Below, in pieces: positions 1-7,328 of a DNA stretch of 49,311 nt; position 1 is the stretch's first letter; every line of letters starts with the position of its first letter. Where the stretch lies: positions 1 through 49,311 of the forward strand of contig DAIDKV010000139.1 of assembly GCA_027449865.1 (NCBI GenBank). Direction: 5' to 3'. A model generated the notes under the pieces. That model was given only the letters and a program-made list of their open reading frames with translations, searched no databases and was not told where the DNA came from. This DNA comes from Planctomycetales bacterium. Its GTDB lineage: Bacteria > Planctomycetota > Planctomycetia > Isosphaerales > Isosphaeraceae. Position numbers and translations under genes: made by a program.

Positions 1-1
1 C

Positions 2-58
2 GCGGCGATCCTGGCCGCGCGGGCGGCCGGGGTAGCGAAGCTGATCGAGGCCGCCTGA
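2..58 (+). CDS. C-terminal end of an unknown protein (partial)
   Basis: An open frame enters from the left edge and stops at TGA 56-58. The 18 visible residues are alanine-rich (AAILAARAAGVAKLIEAA), as at the end of an amphipathic helix. Of the three forward frames this one has the codon character of the other genes here: one other frame stops at 31-33 and the third reads on as unlikely Arg/Gly-rich sequence. The fragment is too short to assign a function. It is followed at once by a repeat-rich intergenic region. Confidence 0.5.
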   Translation, partial: AAILAARAAGVAKLIEAA

Positions 59-781
59 CTCCCGTCCCCAAGTCGAACCTCAGGCACGGCTTAGGAAATC
101 GTGTACGGCGTACAAGATTCTCAAAGTTAGTAGTACAGAGAGCACAGAGGGCACAGAGAAGAAGAGGAGATCGCGCGGCCAAGCCGTATCCCATCAGAAC
201 GTATTCACCACATATGGAAAAGAGAAGAATACTTTCATGGTAGACTGCCTGAAAAATGGGTTTGCGATTTGCCGTGATGAGACTGTGCACGGCGTACAAG
301 ATTCTCATAATTACTGATCGTCGCACAAAGAAGATCAAGTTCCCGAGACCGGAAACCGCTAGATTTCTGCGACAGAACGCTCCAATGACTTGACGCCCTT
401 TGCTCGACGATCAGTAGTAATATAGAGATTAAGATCAAGCGACAGACGGTTGTAAAAAAAATGGCTTGAAAATGCAGAGTTTTTGTGCGCTCTGTACTAC
501 TAACTTCGAGAATCTTGTACGCCGCGCACAGTTTCATCACGGCAACTTACACATCCAATTTTTCACGCAATGCACTATAGAATTATTCTTCCCTGTGACC
601 TCCGTGACTCTGTGGTGAATCCGTTCCGATGGGATACGGCTCGGCCGCGCGATCTCCTCTTCTTCTCTGTGCTCTCTGTGACTCTGTGGTGAATCCGTTC
701 TGATCGGATACGGCTCGGCCGCGCTGTGAATCTGTTGTGATGGATGCGGCTTGGCCGCGATGTGACTTTGTGGTGAATCCG
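59..781. repeat. Mosaic of inverted and tandem repeats, no gene
   Basis: This 720-bp gap holds no convincing gene. It has several interleaved repeat families. Segment 101-140 (GTACGGCGTACAAGATTCTC core) recurs inverted at 490-530. Segment 135-212 (CACAGAGAAGAAGAGGAGAT core, then CGCGCGGCC and CCGTATCCCATC) recurs inverted at 611-685 with few mismatches. Segment 271-340 recurs inverted at 395-545, where the right copy carries roughly 85 extra bases. Decaying tandem copies of a CTCTGTGGTGAATCCG / GGATACGGCTCGGCCGCG unit run from 604 to 781 and abut the start of the next gene. The open frame on the minus strand at 235-540 has no protein-like character and crosses these repeats. The CTCTGTG-type repeat resembles interspersed repeats common in planctomycete intergenic DNA. 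Confidence 0.85.
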
Positions 782-1900
782 ATGACGGTCTCGGTGGCGC
801 TGGTGATCACCGACCTGGACGTTGGCGGGGCTGAGCGGGCCCTGTCGGCGCTGGCCACCGGGCTTCCGCGCGATCGATGGCGGGTTGGGGTGTTCTGCCT
901 GGGTCGTCCGGGGGCGCTCGCGGAGGTCATCCAAGAATCGGGCCTGCCCTGCGAGTGCCTCGGCGTCGGCCGCCGCGACGCGATCGGCGCGGTCGCTCGA
1001 CTGACCAGGGCCCTCCGGCGGTTCGAGCCCGATCTGATCCAGTCGTTCCTCTTCCACGCCAACCTGGCCGCGAGGCTGGCGGCGCCCTGGGTTCGTCGGC
1101 CGAGGCCGGCCGTACTCGGCGGCATCCGGGTTGCGGAACGACAGAGGCGCTGGCACCTGACGCTCGATCGCCTGACCTTTTCTCTCACCGACGGCGCGGT
1201 CTGCGTCTCCGAGGGCGTGAAACGGTTCAGCCGCGATGTCGGCGGCCTGGACCCCTCGCGACTCTGGGTGATCCCCAACGGAATCGACCCGTCGCCGATC
1301 GACGCAGCGCAGCCCGTCCGGCGTGCGACGATCGGCATCCCGGATGAAGCCCACCTGGCGCTCTATGTCGGCCGGTTGGACCCTCAAAAGGGCCTGCCCG
1401 ACCTGCTCGACGCGGCCGACCGGCTCATCGCCGCACGCCCGAACTGGTATCTGGCGATCGCCGGCGACGGCCCCGAACGCCCTCACCTCTTGCACGCGAT
1501 CGAATCTCGCTCGACCCGTCGCGACCGCATCCGATGGCTCGGCCGTCGCGATGATGTACCCGGTCTCTTGAAATCGGCCGACGTGCTGGTCCTCCCCTCG
1601 CACTGGGAGGGAATGCCGAACGTCGTTCTGGAGGCGATGTCGGCGCGTCGCGCCGTGGTGGGAACGTCGGTTGAGGGCACTGAGGATCTGGTCGTCGCGG
1701 GCGAGACCGGCTGGCTGGTCCCGCCCCGCGATCCCACGATGCTCACCGCCGCTCTCGACGCGGCGGCGGACGACCCCGCGCGTCTCCGAAGACTCGGAGA
1801 GGCCGGCCGGCTCCGCGTCGAGCACGCGTTCTCAATGGCGGCCGTGGTCACGGCCTACGAACGCCTCTGGTCCACTGTCCTGAAATTCCAAAGTCGGTAA
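782..1900 (+). CDS. GT4-family glycosyltransferase
   Basis: A 372-residue GT-B-fold glycosyltransferase that would move a sugar from a nucleotide-sugar donor onto a lipid, polysaccharide or other glycan precursor; the substrate cannot be read from sequence. The N-terminal domain opens with a beta strand and glycine-rich loop (VALVITDLDVGGAERAL). The C-terminal Rossmann half begins near residue 190 (LALYVGRLDPQKGLPDLLDA). It carries the family signature EGMPNVVLEAM near residue 276, whose two glutamates contact the donor, and TEDLVVAGETGWLV after it. The frame is open to a GTG at 737, but residues encoded before 782 come from the CTCTGTGGTGAA repeat, so the ATG at 782 is preferred. No clear Shine-Dalgarno sequence precedes it. 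The gene stands alone; the next gene is convergent. Confidence 0.93.
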   Translation: MTVSVALVITDLDVGGAERALSALATGLPRDRWRVGVFCLGRPGALAEVIQESGLPCECLGVGRRDAIGAVARLTRALRRFEPDLIQSFLFHANLAARLAAPWVRRPRPAVLGGIRVAERQRRWHLTLDRLTFSLTDGAVCVSEGVKRFSRDVGGLDPSRLWVIPNGIDPSPIDAAQPVRRATIGIPDEAHLALYVGRLDPQKGLPDLLDAADRLIAARPNWYLAIAGDGPERPHLLHAIESRSTRRDRIRWLGRRDDVPGLLKSADVLVLPSHWEGMPNVVLEAMSARRAVVGTSVEGTEDLVVAGETGWLVPPRDPTMLTAALDAAADDPARLRRLGEAGRLRVEHAFSMAAVVTAYERLWSTVLKFQSR

Positions 1901-2021
1901 CCACGAAAAACACGAAATTCACGAAAAAAGGCCCGATCTCTGGCGGGATCCAACTCAAAGATGACCCCCGCTTCTTGGACCTTCTTTGGATTTTTCGTGT
2001 CCTCCGTGTATTTTCGTGGTT
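1899..2021. repeat. Inverted CACGAAAA-type repeat between convergent genes
   Basis: The stop codon of the glycosyltransferase is followed at once by CCACGAAAAACACGAAATTC and a further CACGAAAAAA. An inverted counterpart (TTTTTCGTGTCCTCCGTG, then TATTTTCGTGG) lies at 1991-2021. The arms are about 30 bp, imperfect, and separated by about 65 bp. The pair could fold into a long hairpin and serve both convergent genes as a terminator. The motif resembles a repeat seen between genes in planctomycetes and related phyla. Confidence 0.75.
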
Positions 2022-2070
2022 GCTCCCTGTCCGCGATCCACCTCGCGAGTCCTCGTGGTTTCTCGCTCGG

Positions 2071-2694
2071 TCATCCATTACCCGGGGTGCGGGCGACGGC
2101 GATGCCTAGGCGGTCCTCGGGGTTGGGGCGATCCACGTAGAGCCGGCGGATCGCGGCGGTGCAATCCTTCGGATCGAACGGGCTCATCGCCTGTCTTCGG
2201 ATCGCGTCGTGAAGCGCCCGGGTGAACGGTGGTGAGAGTGTCATCCCACGCTGGGCATGGATCAGCCCGTCGTTGGCTCCGACCAGGGTAATCCAGAGCA
2301 ACGCCCGGGCCTCGTCCGCCTCGGCCGCGGCCGGAATGATCTGGCGGAACTCAGGCTGGAGGTGCCAGCAATACGGCGTCTCTTCCCAACCAGCCGTCTT
2401 CCCAAATCGGAACGCCAGAACAATCACCGGCGCTTCGACAATCAGGGCAAACTCGGCCGGTCCCCGGCGGACATCCTCCACCAGCCTCGGCTCGATCGAT
2501 GGGTGGAAAATCGTCAGCTCGTGCCCACCCGGTCCAAAGGCAAACTCCGAGCCCGACGGCCAGGACCGCCGCCCCTTCTTCAACAACTCGCCGACCCGAT
2601 ACAACGGCATCGACGGCCGGTACGACCGGGGCGTCGCCATCGCCCCAAAGGACATCGTCGAATCAATCGACTCGGAACCCGGGAAACTGCTCAT
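2071..2694 (-). CDS. Conserved-looking hypothetical protein, 207 aa
   Basis: Function not recognised. Read from ATG 2694, the protein is soluble with no signal peptide or membrane segment. It has a hydrophobic beta-rich middle (ELTIFHPSIEPRLVEDV, then EFALIVEAPVIVLAFRFG) and an aromatic stretch (WEETPYCWHLQP). A helical C-terminal half (ARALLWITLVGANDGLIHAQ, then FTRALHDAIRRQ) and a final segment with YVDRPNPEDRLG follow. The frame is open upstream to 2970, but that extension is Arg/Gly-rich, lacks domain-like sequence and crosses a G9 run. ATG 2694 has GAGG about ten bases upstream. Other in-frame starts are at 2655 and 2640. It is convergent with the glycosyltransferase and shares a strand with the J-domain gene 555 bp upstream, so it probably has its own promoter. 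Confidence 0.75.
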   Translation of the reverse strand: MSSFPGSESIDSTMSFGAMATPRSYRPSMPLYRVGELLKKGRRSWPSGSEFAFGPGGHELTIFHPSIEPRLVEDVRRGPAEFALIVEAPVIVLAFRFGKTAGWEETPYCWHLQPEFRQIIPAAAEADEARALLWITLVGANDGLIHAQRGMTLSPPFTRALHDAIRRQAMSPFDPKDCTAAIRRLYVDRPNPEDRLGIAVARTPGNG

Positions 2695-3248
2695 GACACC
2701 GTACCTCGGTATCCATCGGTCGTCCCCAGCGCTCCGCGCCGGCCGGACGAACCCCCCCCCTACCGATCGCGCCGTCGCGCACCGGACCCCCCCGGACGGA
2801 CGTATCCCGGCGACCATCCCCGTTCTCCATCCTCTCGGAATCCGTCCCAGAGCAGGACACGCAACGCGGTCCCGTCCCCCCCATGAGGCGACCCCGAATT
2901 CACTCTCCATCCACGTCGATTTGCGTTCGATCGTTCCGGCTCGATCCAATCCCAGGCCATCCAGCCCCACGAACCACGGGTACGAATGTCCCGTGCCTGA
3001 TAGTCATCATGACATGAGTGCGTTCAATCAAACATTATTTCGGAGTATTTCCGGCCCTGAGAATCCGCTTTCAGGGCCAGGAAGCTTCAATGCAAGCAAT
3101 CAACGACTCGAAAGAGGTTTGATCCAACCATATGGGGATGGAATAGAAGATGCAGTATACTGAGTGACGAAGGAGAAGCAAGGGGATAACGGAGGAGGTT
3201 ATCGATTTTGTGCCGTGAAGGGATGGGCTGGGTTGGAGGCGTTTCGGA
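2695..3248. other. Intergenic region with a C9 run and a perfect hairpin
   Basis: No convincing gene is seen in these 554 bases. A run of nine C (G on the coding strand of the downstream minus-strand gene) lies at 2752-2760, 58 bp upstream of that gene's start. A perfect 8-bp stem GGCCCTGA/TCAGGGCC with a 10-base loop lies at 3053-3078. It has no following T-tract on either strand, so it is not a classical terminator. The stretch around 3000-3180 is more AT-rich than the flanking genes, which fits a regulatory region. Confidence 0.6.
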
Positions 3249-4067
3249 TCAGGACGCCTGGGACATGATGGGGGCGTGGGCCTCGGAGTGCCAGTCGAAG
3301 GGGATGCGTTCGTCGCGGGTCTGGAGTTTGATGGTGAGTCCTCGGGCGCGGAAGTCCTCGCGGACGAGGAGGATGGCGTCCTGAGCGGTGAGAACGTCGG
3401 GGTAGCTGAGCCAGCCGACGAACCGGCCGTCCTCGATCCGCGACCGGGCGGCGACGACCGAACGCTTGTCGCGGAGGTTCTCGAAGAGGTCGATGAGGGC
3501 GCGGAGTGTCTCGGCTGTGCCGGGAGAGCCCGACGCCTGGTCGACGACCTCGGCCTCGGGCCACGAGAGGACCATGCAGACGCTGAGTGTCGCGTCGTCG
3601 GGATCGCTCTCGGCGAGGATCCGTGCGGGTCCGTCCTTCTCGAAACGGGTCCAGATCAGCTCGACGTCGACGGATCGGAGACGCGTCGGATCGATGGGCG
3701 TCTCCTCGGCGCCGACCGGGGCCTCGGGTTCGGCGGGGTCGGATTCGGTCGTGGTGGCCGTGGGCGACGCGGAGGTGGCACCGGCCGCGGCCCAGGCGCG
3801 ACGATCGGACCACGGCCCCGCCGCGCTGGTCGCGGCGGACGCCCAGGCGGCGGGCGAGACGCTCCTTGAAGACGAGCCCACCTCGGTGGTCGTTTTCAGA
3901 ACCTCGTAGGCGCGGGCCACCATCCGAAACGCCCAGTCGTCCCCGCCCCGGTCGGGATGATGCTTCTTCGACTTCGACCGATAAGCCTCGTGGATCTCCT
4001 CCAGCGTGGCCCCGGGACCAACCCCGAGGATCGTTCGCGGATCCAGCGAGAACGCGTGAAAGCCCAT
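3249..4067 (-). CDS. J-domain (DnaJ-like) protein with unknown C-terminal domain
   Basis: A 272-residue protein with an N-terminal J domain at about residues 5-65. The invariant HPD tripeptide is present (KKHHPDRGGDDWAF), preceded by a typical helix II (TLEEIHEAYRSKSK) and followed by helix III (FRMVARAYEVL). J domains stimulate the ATPase of an Hsp70 (DnaK) partner. There is no Gly/Phe region, zinc finger or DnaJ C-terminal substrate domain. An Ala/Ser/Thr-rich linker (about 70-140) instead leads to an unrecognised alpha/beta region containing VELIWTRFEKDGPARILAES and GRFVGWLSYPDVLTAQDAIL. It is therefore a class C-type co-chaperone that probably directs Hsp70 to a specific client. ATG 4067 is chosen because GGCGGAG precedes it at good spacing; the upstream open frame lacks domain-like sequence. 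Confidence 0.88.
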   Translation of the reverse strand: MGFHAFSLDPRTILGVGPGATLEEIHEAYRSKSKKHHPDRGGDDWAFRMVARAYEVLKTTTEVGSSSRSVSPAAWASAATSAAGPWSDRRAWAAAGATSASPTATTTESDPAEPEAPVGAEETPIDPTRLRSVDVELIWTRFEKDGPARILAESDPDDATLSVCMVLSWPEAEVVDQASGSPGTAETLRALIDLFENLRDKRSVVAARSRIEDGRFVGWLSYPDVLTAQDAILLVREDFRARGLTIKLQTRDERIPFDWHSEAHAPIMSQAS

Positions 4068-4397
4068 GACGCTCCGCCTGTCTGATGTCTCGGTTTCGAC
4101 GACGCGACCGGGCGACGGCCGCCTTACCATTGCGATCGTCGAATCCCTGCCCACTGGTATTCGCCGCCGACGTGGTTTCTTTTCATCAACCCAACGGACG
4201 CAAATCTCTTGCCAATGGGCTCGCCCACTCCGTTCGGCCGTCACCGATCTCGACATTCCTCGCCGCCCCTGCGAAGGCGTTGGTCTTTCTAAAAAAACAT
4301 GACCGATTTGCCTTTTGCCAGATTTCAGGCACACTCAGAGGTGAAGTGTTGTATAAAAAGGCTTCTTTGGCAATCGGGCGGATGGTGATGGTTAGGC

Positions 4398-4447
4398 CGA
4401 GCGGCCGGGCTGGGCGTTTTGGATGGGTTCCCTGGCCCGGCCGCTCG
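4398..4447. repeat. 13-bp perfect palindrome (hairpin)
   Basis: CGAGCGGCCGGGC at 4398-4410 is matched exactly by its reverse complement at 4435-4447, with a 24-base loop. The stem is very GC-rich. There is no T-tract on either side, so a rho-independent terminator is not supported. A protein-binding or processing site, or a REP-like element, is possible. Confidence 0.7.
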
Positions 4448-4483
4448 ATGCGAACACCTGGGGGGAAGTGGCCCCTCGGGTGA

Positions 4484-4567
4484 CTCCTTGGCTCACGAAA
4501 ATTGCGCGAACGAACCCACCGTGGGCTCCTTGGCTCACGAGAATCGCGCGAACGAACCCACCGTGGG
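4484..4567. repeat. Two-copy 42-bp direct tandem repeat
   Basis: The unit begins CTCCTTGGCTCACGA and ends GCGAACGAACCCACCGTGGG. It occurs at 4484-4525 and 4526-4567 with only a few substitutions. There are no unique spacers between the copies, so it is not a CRISPR array. It is intergenic, between the J-domain and IorA-like genes. Confidence 0.8.
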
Positions 4568-4813
4568 CTTCTGAGACCCTCGATTTGAACAAACGAAGCC
4601 ACGATTGTGGGGAATAGTCCGTGTAAACCGATTCGATGGCATGTCGGATAAGTGCGAAAAGGGTGGAACTTGTGGATTATCGTGACGAGAGGGTGTCGGG
4701 TTGGCGGAATGCGGAGAATCGGCTTTTTCGGAATCGACGATTGGTCTCTTGCCTGATTGCTGGTGCGGCTTTTTTTGTCGGCCAATGATGGCCATCGAGG
4801 TGTCGGGCGGGTC

Positions 4814-6433
4814 TCAGTCGGTCCGGTTGCATCGGGTCCGGACGACGATCAGGGCGAGTCCACGACGGGCCAGACCGTCGTGGAAGAGCTCGGGCAGACG
4901 ATCGTCGAGGTTATCCGGTCCAACGGTCACGGCGCGTTCCACGCCGATGGCTCGCGCGATGGCCTCGATGTCGAGCGCGGGAGCTGGTTGGCCGAGGGCA
5001 TCAAGGGGTTGGCCGGGATGGGGTTGGAAGCCGGTCGTCACGGTCGATCCGTTGTCCAGAACGACCATCAGGAGGTCGCTCTGGTGGTGGACCGCGTTCG
5101 CGATCGCTGGCATCGTGAGATGGAAGAACGACGAGTCGCCGAACATCGCGACGGCCCGGTCGCGGATGCCGGCCCGCGCCAGGCCGTCGGCGACTCCGAC
5201 CGCCGATCCCATCGCGAACTTTGCGTCGATTCGGTCTCCGACCGGTGCCAGGCAGCCTGGATCGCCGACGATCACCGGGTTCTGGCCGATCCTGGCGGCG
5301 GCGGCTTTCAGGGCCTCGACGATCTCGCCGAACCGGCAGCCTGCGCAGTAGTTCTCGCGGGTCGGGCGTTCGGCGGGCTCGTCGGCTTCGAGATAAGTCC
5401 GCGCTGGGATGAATCCGGGTGCGAACCGTTCGAGGGCCCGAAGGATCTGCCAGCGGTACAGTTCCCCTTCGCGGGCGACGTGTCCCGACCGCTTGCCGAA
5501 GAGCCGGACCGGGAGCCCCCGCTCGTGAGCGATCGCCCCGATCGCGACCTCCAGAAGCGGCTCGTTTTCCTCGAGGATGAGGACCTCGTCGCACCCGTCG
5601 AGGAACCGCCCGACCACCTCGCGTGGGACCGGGAACAGGGTGCCGAGGCCGAGGACGCGAAGGTCGTCGCGAGGGGTCTCGCCGATCACGTCGAGCAGCT
5701 TCCGGCGGGCGAACCCCGCCGCGATCGCGCCGAGGCGCCCCTGCCCTTCGATCCGGTTGAAAGGGGCCTGGTCGGCCCAGGCTTCCATTTGACCCAGCCG
5801 CTGGTGCAGCTCGCGATGCTTCGCGACGACGTTCCTCGGTACCGGGACGAACCGCCAGGTCTGGCGGGCGAGGCCGAGGTCAGGTTTGGGAGGGTGACTC
5901 TCGTCGGGGAGTTCGACCGGCCCGGATTGCTGGGCGAAACTCCGGGTGATTCGGACGACGACGGCGGTATTCAGCCGCTCGGAGAGTTCGAACGCCGAGC
6001 CGAGCATGGCGAATCCCTCGGCGGGCGTTGAGGGTTCGAGCCAGGGCATTTCGAGCATCGGGGCGAGGGCCCGCGAGTCCTGGTCGTTCTGCGAGCCGTA
6101 TCCGCCGGGGTCGTCCCCCACCAGGATGACGAGCCCGCCGTGAACTGGTGTGAGGTTGAGGGCCATCAGGGGGTCGAGCATCACGTTCATGCCGACGCTC
6201 TTGGTGGCGACCATCGACCGGCGTCCCGCGATCGAGGCGCCGATGGCAACCTCCACGGCGACTTTCTCGTTGCTCGACCACTCGACGTGAATCTCGTGCG
6301 ACGGAGCCAGCGCGATCAACTCGGCGAAGACCTCGGAGGCGGGCGAGCCGGGATAGCTGGTCGCGAGGGTGATCCCGGCGGAGACGGCGGCCTCGGCGAT
6401 CGCGCGCGGGCTGGTGAGGTGCTGGGTCGGCAT
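4814..6433 (-). CDS. TPP-dependent 2-oxoacid oxidoreductase, IorA-like, lacking the ferredoxin domain
   Basis: A 539-residue protein resembling the alpha subunit of indolepyruvate:ferredoxin oxidoreductase. That enzyme decarboxylates aryl-pyruvates with thiamine diphosphate, passes electrons to ferredoxin and forms acyl-CoA. The N-terminal pyrimidine-binding domain is present (SYPGSPASEVF, EWSSNEKVAVEVAIGAS, MVATKSVGMNVMLDPL, GDDPGGYGSQNDQDSR). A central domain follows, then the diphosphate-binding domain with CAGC, GDPGCLAP, GDSSFFH and a late VLDNGSTVTTGFQPHPG. The protein ends right after this domain (LIVVRTRCNRTD). IorA proteins normally continue with about 60 residues carrying two [4Fe-4S] clusters, absent here. 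No iorB-like gene is nearby, so its electron acceptor is unknown. ATG 6433 begins the conserved sequence (MPTQHLTSPRAIAEAAVSAG). Confidence 0.88.
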   Translation of the reverse strand: MPTQHLTSPRAIAEAAVSAGITLATSYPGSPASEVFAELIALAPSHEIHVEWSSNEKVAVEVAIGASIAGRRSMVATKSVGMNVMLDPLMALNLTPVHGGLVILVGDDPGGYGSQNDQDSRALAPMLEMPWLEPSTPAEGFAMLGSAFELSERLNTAVVVRITRSFAQQSGPVELPDESHPPKPDLGLARQTWRFVPVPRNVVAKHRELHQRLGQMEAWADQAPFNRIEGQGRLGAIAAGFARRKLLDVIGETPRDDLRVLGLGTLFPVPREVVGRFLDGCDEVLILEENEPLLEVAIGAIAHERGLPVRLFGKRSGHVAREGELYRWQILRALERFAPGFIPARTYLEADEPAERPTRENYCAGCRFGEIVEALKAAAARIGQNPVIVGDPGCLAPVGDRIDAKFAMGSAVGVADGLARAGIRDRAVAMFGDSSFFHLTMPAIANAVHHQSDLLMVVLDNGSTVTTGFQPHPGQPLDALGQPAPALDIEAIARAIGVERAVTVGPDNLDDRLPELFHDGLARRGLALIVVRTRCNRTD

Positions 6434-6542
6434 CGTGGCAATCTCTGGCGGTTTTCGGGGTGGGCTCGGATTGGCTCGAATCCCATCCGCCCCATTACAC
6501 CAGCCGAGAAGCCCCAACGCCACGATCCCGGGACGAACGTAA

Positions 6543-6589
6543 CGAGGGCGCCCGCCCCTCGGGATGATCCCAGAGGAGAGGCGCCCTCG
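6543..6589 (-). promoter_or_regulatory. Strong hairpin upstream of the IorA-like gene
   Basis: A perfect 10-bp stem CGAGGGCGCC/GGCGCCCTCG (6543-6552 with 6580-6589) encloses a second inverted pair (CCTCGGGA/TCCC, then GAGG). It lies 110 bp upstream of the IorA-like start and downstream of the terminator of the small membrane peptide. No run of T follows on the minus strand. It may be a 5'-leader structure of the oxidoreductase mRNA or a barrier to read-through. Its role is inferred from position only. Confidence 0.5.
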
Positions 6590-6608
6590 ATGGTCTTTCC
6601 GGAAAACA

Positions 6609-6631
6609 GCGCCCCGATGTGCGCGGGGCGC
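6609..6631 (-). terminator. Rho-independent terminator of the 42-aa peptide gene
   Basis: On the minus strand GCGCCCC, a 9-base loop and GGGGCGC are followed by TGTTTTCC. The hairpin starts only 11 bases after the stop codon of the small gene at 6643-6771, which is where an intrinsic terminator would sit. Confidence 0.7.
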
Positions 6632-6642
6632 GTCGCGGAAGC

Positions 6643-6771
6643 TTACTTGCCGAGCGACTTGGCGACGACATAGACCACCGCGGCACCGAAGAGTCCGCCG
6701 CCGCAAAGGAGATAGAGGAGCGAGTACTGAGCCGCCGCCACCAGGACGGGCATCTGTTCGATGGCCTGCAT
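6643..6771 (-). CDS. Small single-span membrane peptide, 42 aa
   Basis: A short gene reading MQAIEQMPVLVAAAQYSLLY, then a segment ending VVYVVAKSLGK. Most of the peptide (about residues 8-37) is hydrophobic and includes a GGG turn, fitting one membrane helix or a tight hairpin with a short lysine-containing tail. Three signs support real expression: an excellent Shine-Dalgarno sequence (AAGAGGTGAAATC before ATG 6771), a hairpin plus T-rich terminator just after the stop, and clean codon usage. The function is not recognised; small membrane peptides often tune a transporter or stress complex. It is divergent from the UPF0175 gene and upstream of the IorA-like gene, from which the terminator would separate it. 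Confidence 0.65.
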   Translation of the reverse strand: MQAIEQMPVLVAAAQYSLLYLLCGGGLFGAAVVYVVAKSLGK

Positions 6772-7001
6772 GATTTCACCTCTTATGGATAAAGGGTCCG
6801 GTTTTTGGTCCGATTCGCGTTCGATGAGGACGAGTTCCGTTGTCTCATTCGGCCCGTCTCGACGGGAGGATACTAGTGCAGACGCCGTGCCAAAGGCGAG
6901 GATCGGCGGTTCGAGGCGAGGACGAATCGCGACGGATCGGATATCATGGGGGTGTAGGAAGCTGGGCTGATCGCCTGGTATGCAGGAACTGAGGTCACAC
7001 C

Positions 7002-7328
7002 ATGAGCGCTGCGGAAGGGACGAGCATTTTCACCATCGAGCTGCCCTGGGGCGTCCTGGAGCCGATCGCGGCGACGCCCGAGGCGGCCGCGCAGGAACTG
7101 CGTCTCGCGGCTGCGATTGAGCTGTATCGCCAGGGGCGGATCTCGCAGGGTCAGGGAGCCCTGATCGCGGGGATTGGCCGGTCTCAGTTCCTGGACGAGC
7201 TCTCGCGGGCCAGGGTGTCCGCTTGCCAGGTCACCGTCGACGAGCTGATGGAGGAGATGGATCGTGCCGTCTCGGCGCATCGTCAACACATCGCCCCTGA
7301 TCCTGCTGACTCGAATCAACCGGCTTGA
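7002..7328 (+). CDS. UPF0175 family antitoxin-like protein
   Basis: A 108-residue protein matching the UPF0175 pattern: an N-terminal beta segment (FTIELPWGVLEPI), then a helical core with ELRLAAAIELYRQGRISQGQ. ALIAGIGRSQFLDELSRARV and the acidic helix VTVDELMEEMDRA follow. UPF0175 proteins are usually encoded just upstream of DUF3368 PIN-domain toxins and are thought to be their DNA-binding antitoxins. GAGG lies 7 bases before ATG 7002. The 3' end overlaps the toxin-like gene by 65 bp and contains that gene's ribosome-binding site (GGAGGAGATG), so the two are translationally linked. Because the toxin is damaged, this antitoxin may be a remnant or now regulate something else. Confidence 0.85.
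   Translation: MSAAEGTSIFTIELPWGVLEPIAATPEAAAQELRLAAAIELYRQGRISQGQGALIAGIGRSQFLDELSRARVSACQVTVDELMEEMDRAVSAHRQHIAPDPADSNQPA

Larger units (their letters stand above)
4068..4813. other. Intergenic region with palindrome and tandem repeat
   Basis: No believable gene is seen in this 746-bp gap. The long minus-strand frame across it is low-complexity and owes its repeats to the DNA tandem repeat. The recognisable contents are a 13-bp palindrome (4398-4447) and a two-copy 42-bp repeat (4484-4567), listed separately. The stretch 4290-4380 is AT-richer than its surroundings and could hold the promoter of the J-domain gene. Confidence 0.6.

Noticed and set aside
235-540. 101-codon minus-strand frame in the first repeat region
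   Set aside because: It spans inverted repeats, has no ribosome-binding site and no family resemblance.
59-781. Insertion sequence
   Set aside because: Inverted repeats are present but no transposase frame or target-site duplication could be seen; a non-autonomous element remains possible.
575-1825. Long minus-strand open frame (416 codons) opposite the glycosyltransferase
   Set aside because: It is Arg/Asp/Gly-rich without domain sequence and runs antisense to a clear GT4 gene; its last part reads through the CTCTGTG repeat.
4484-4567. Possible CRISPR or attachment-site repeat
   Set aside because: Two abutting copies without spacers, and no integrase or mobile gene nearby.
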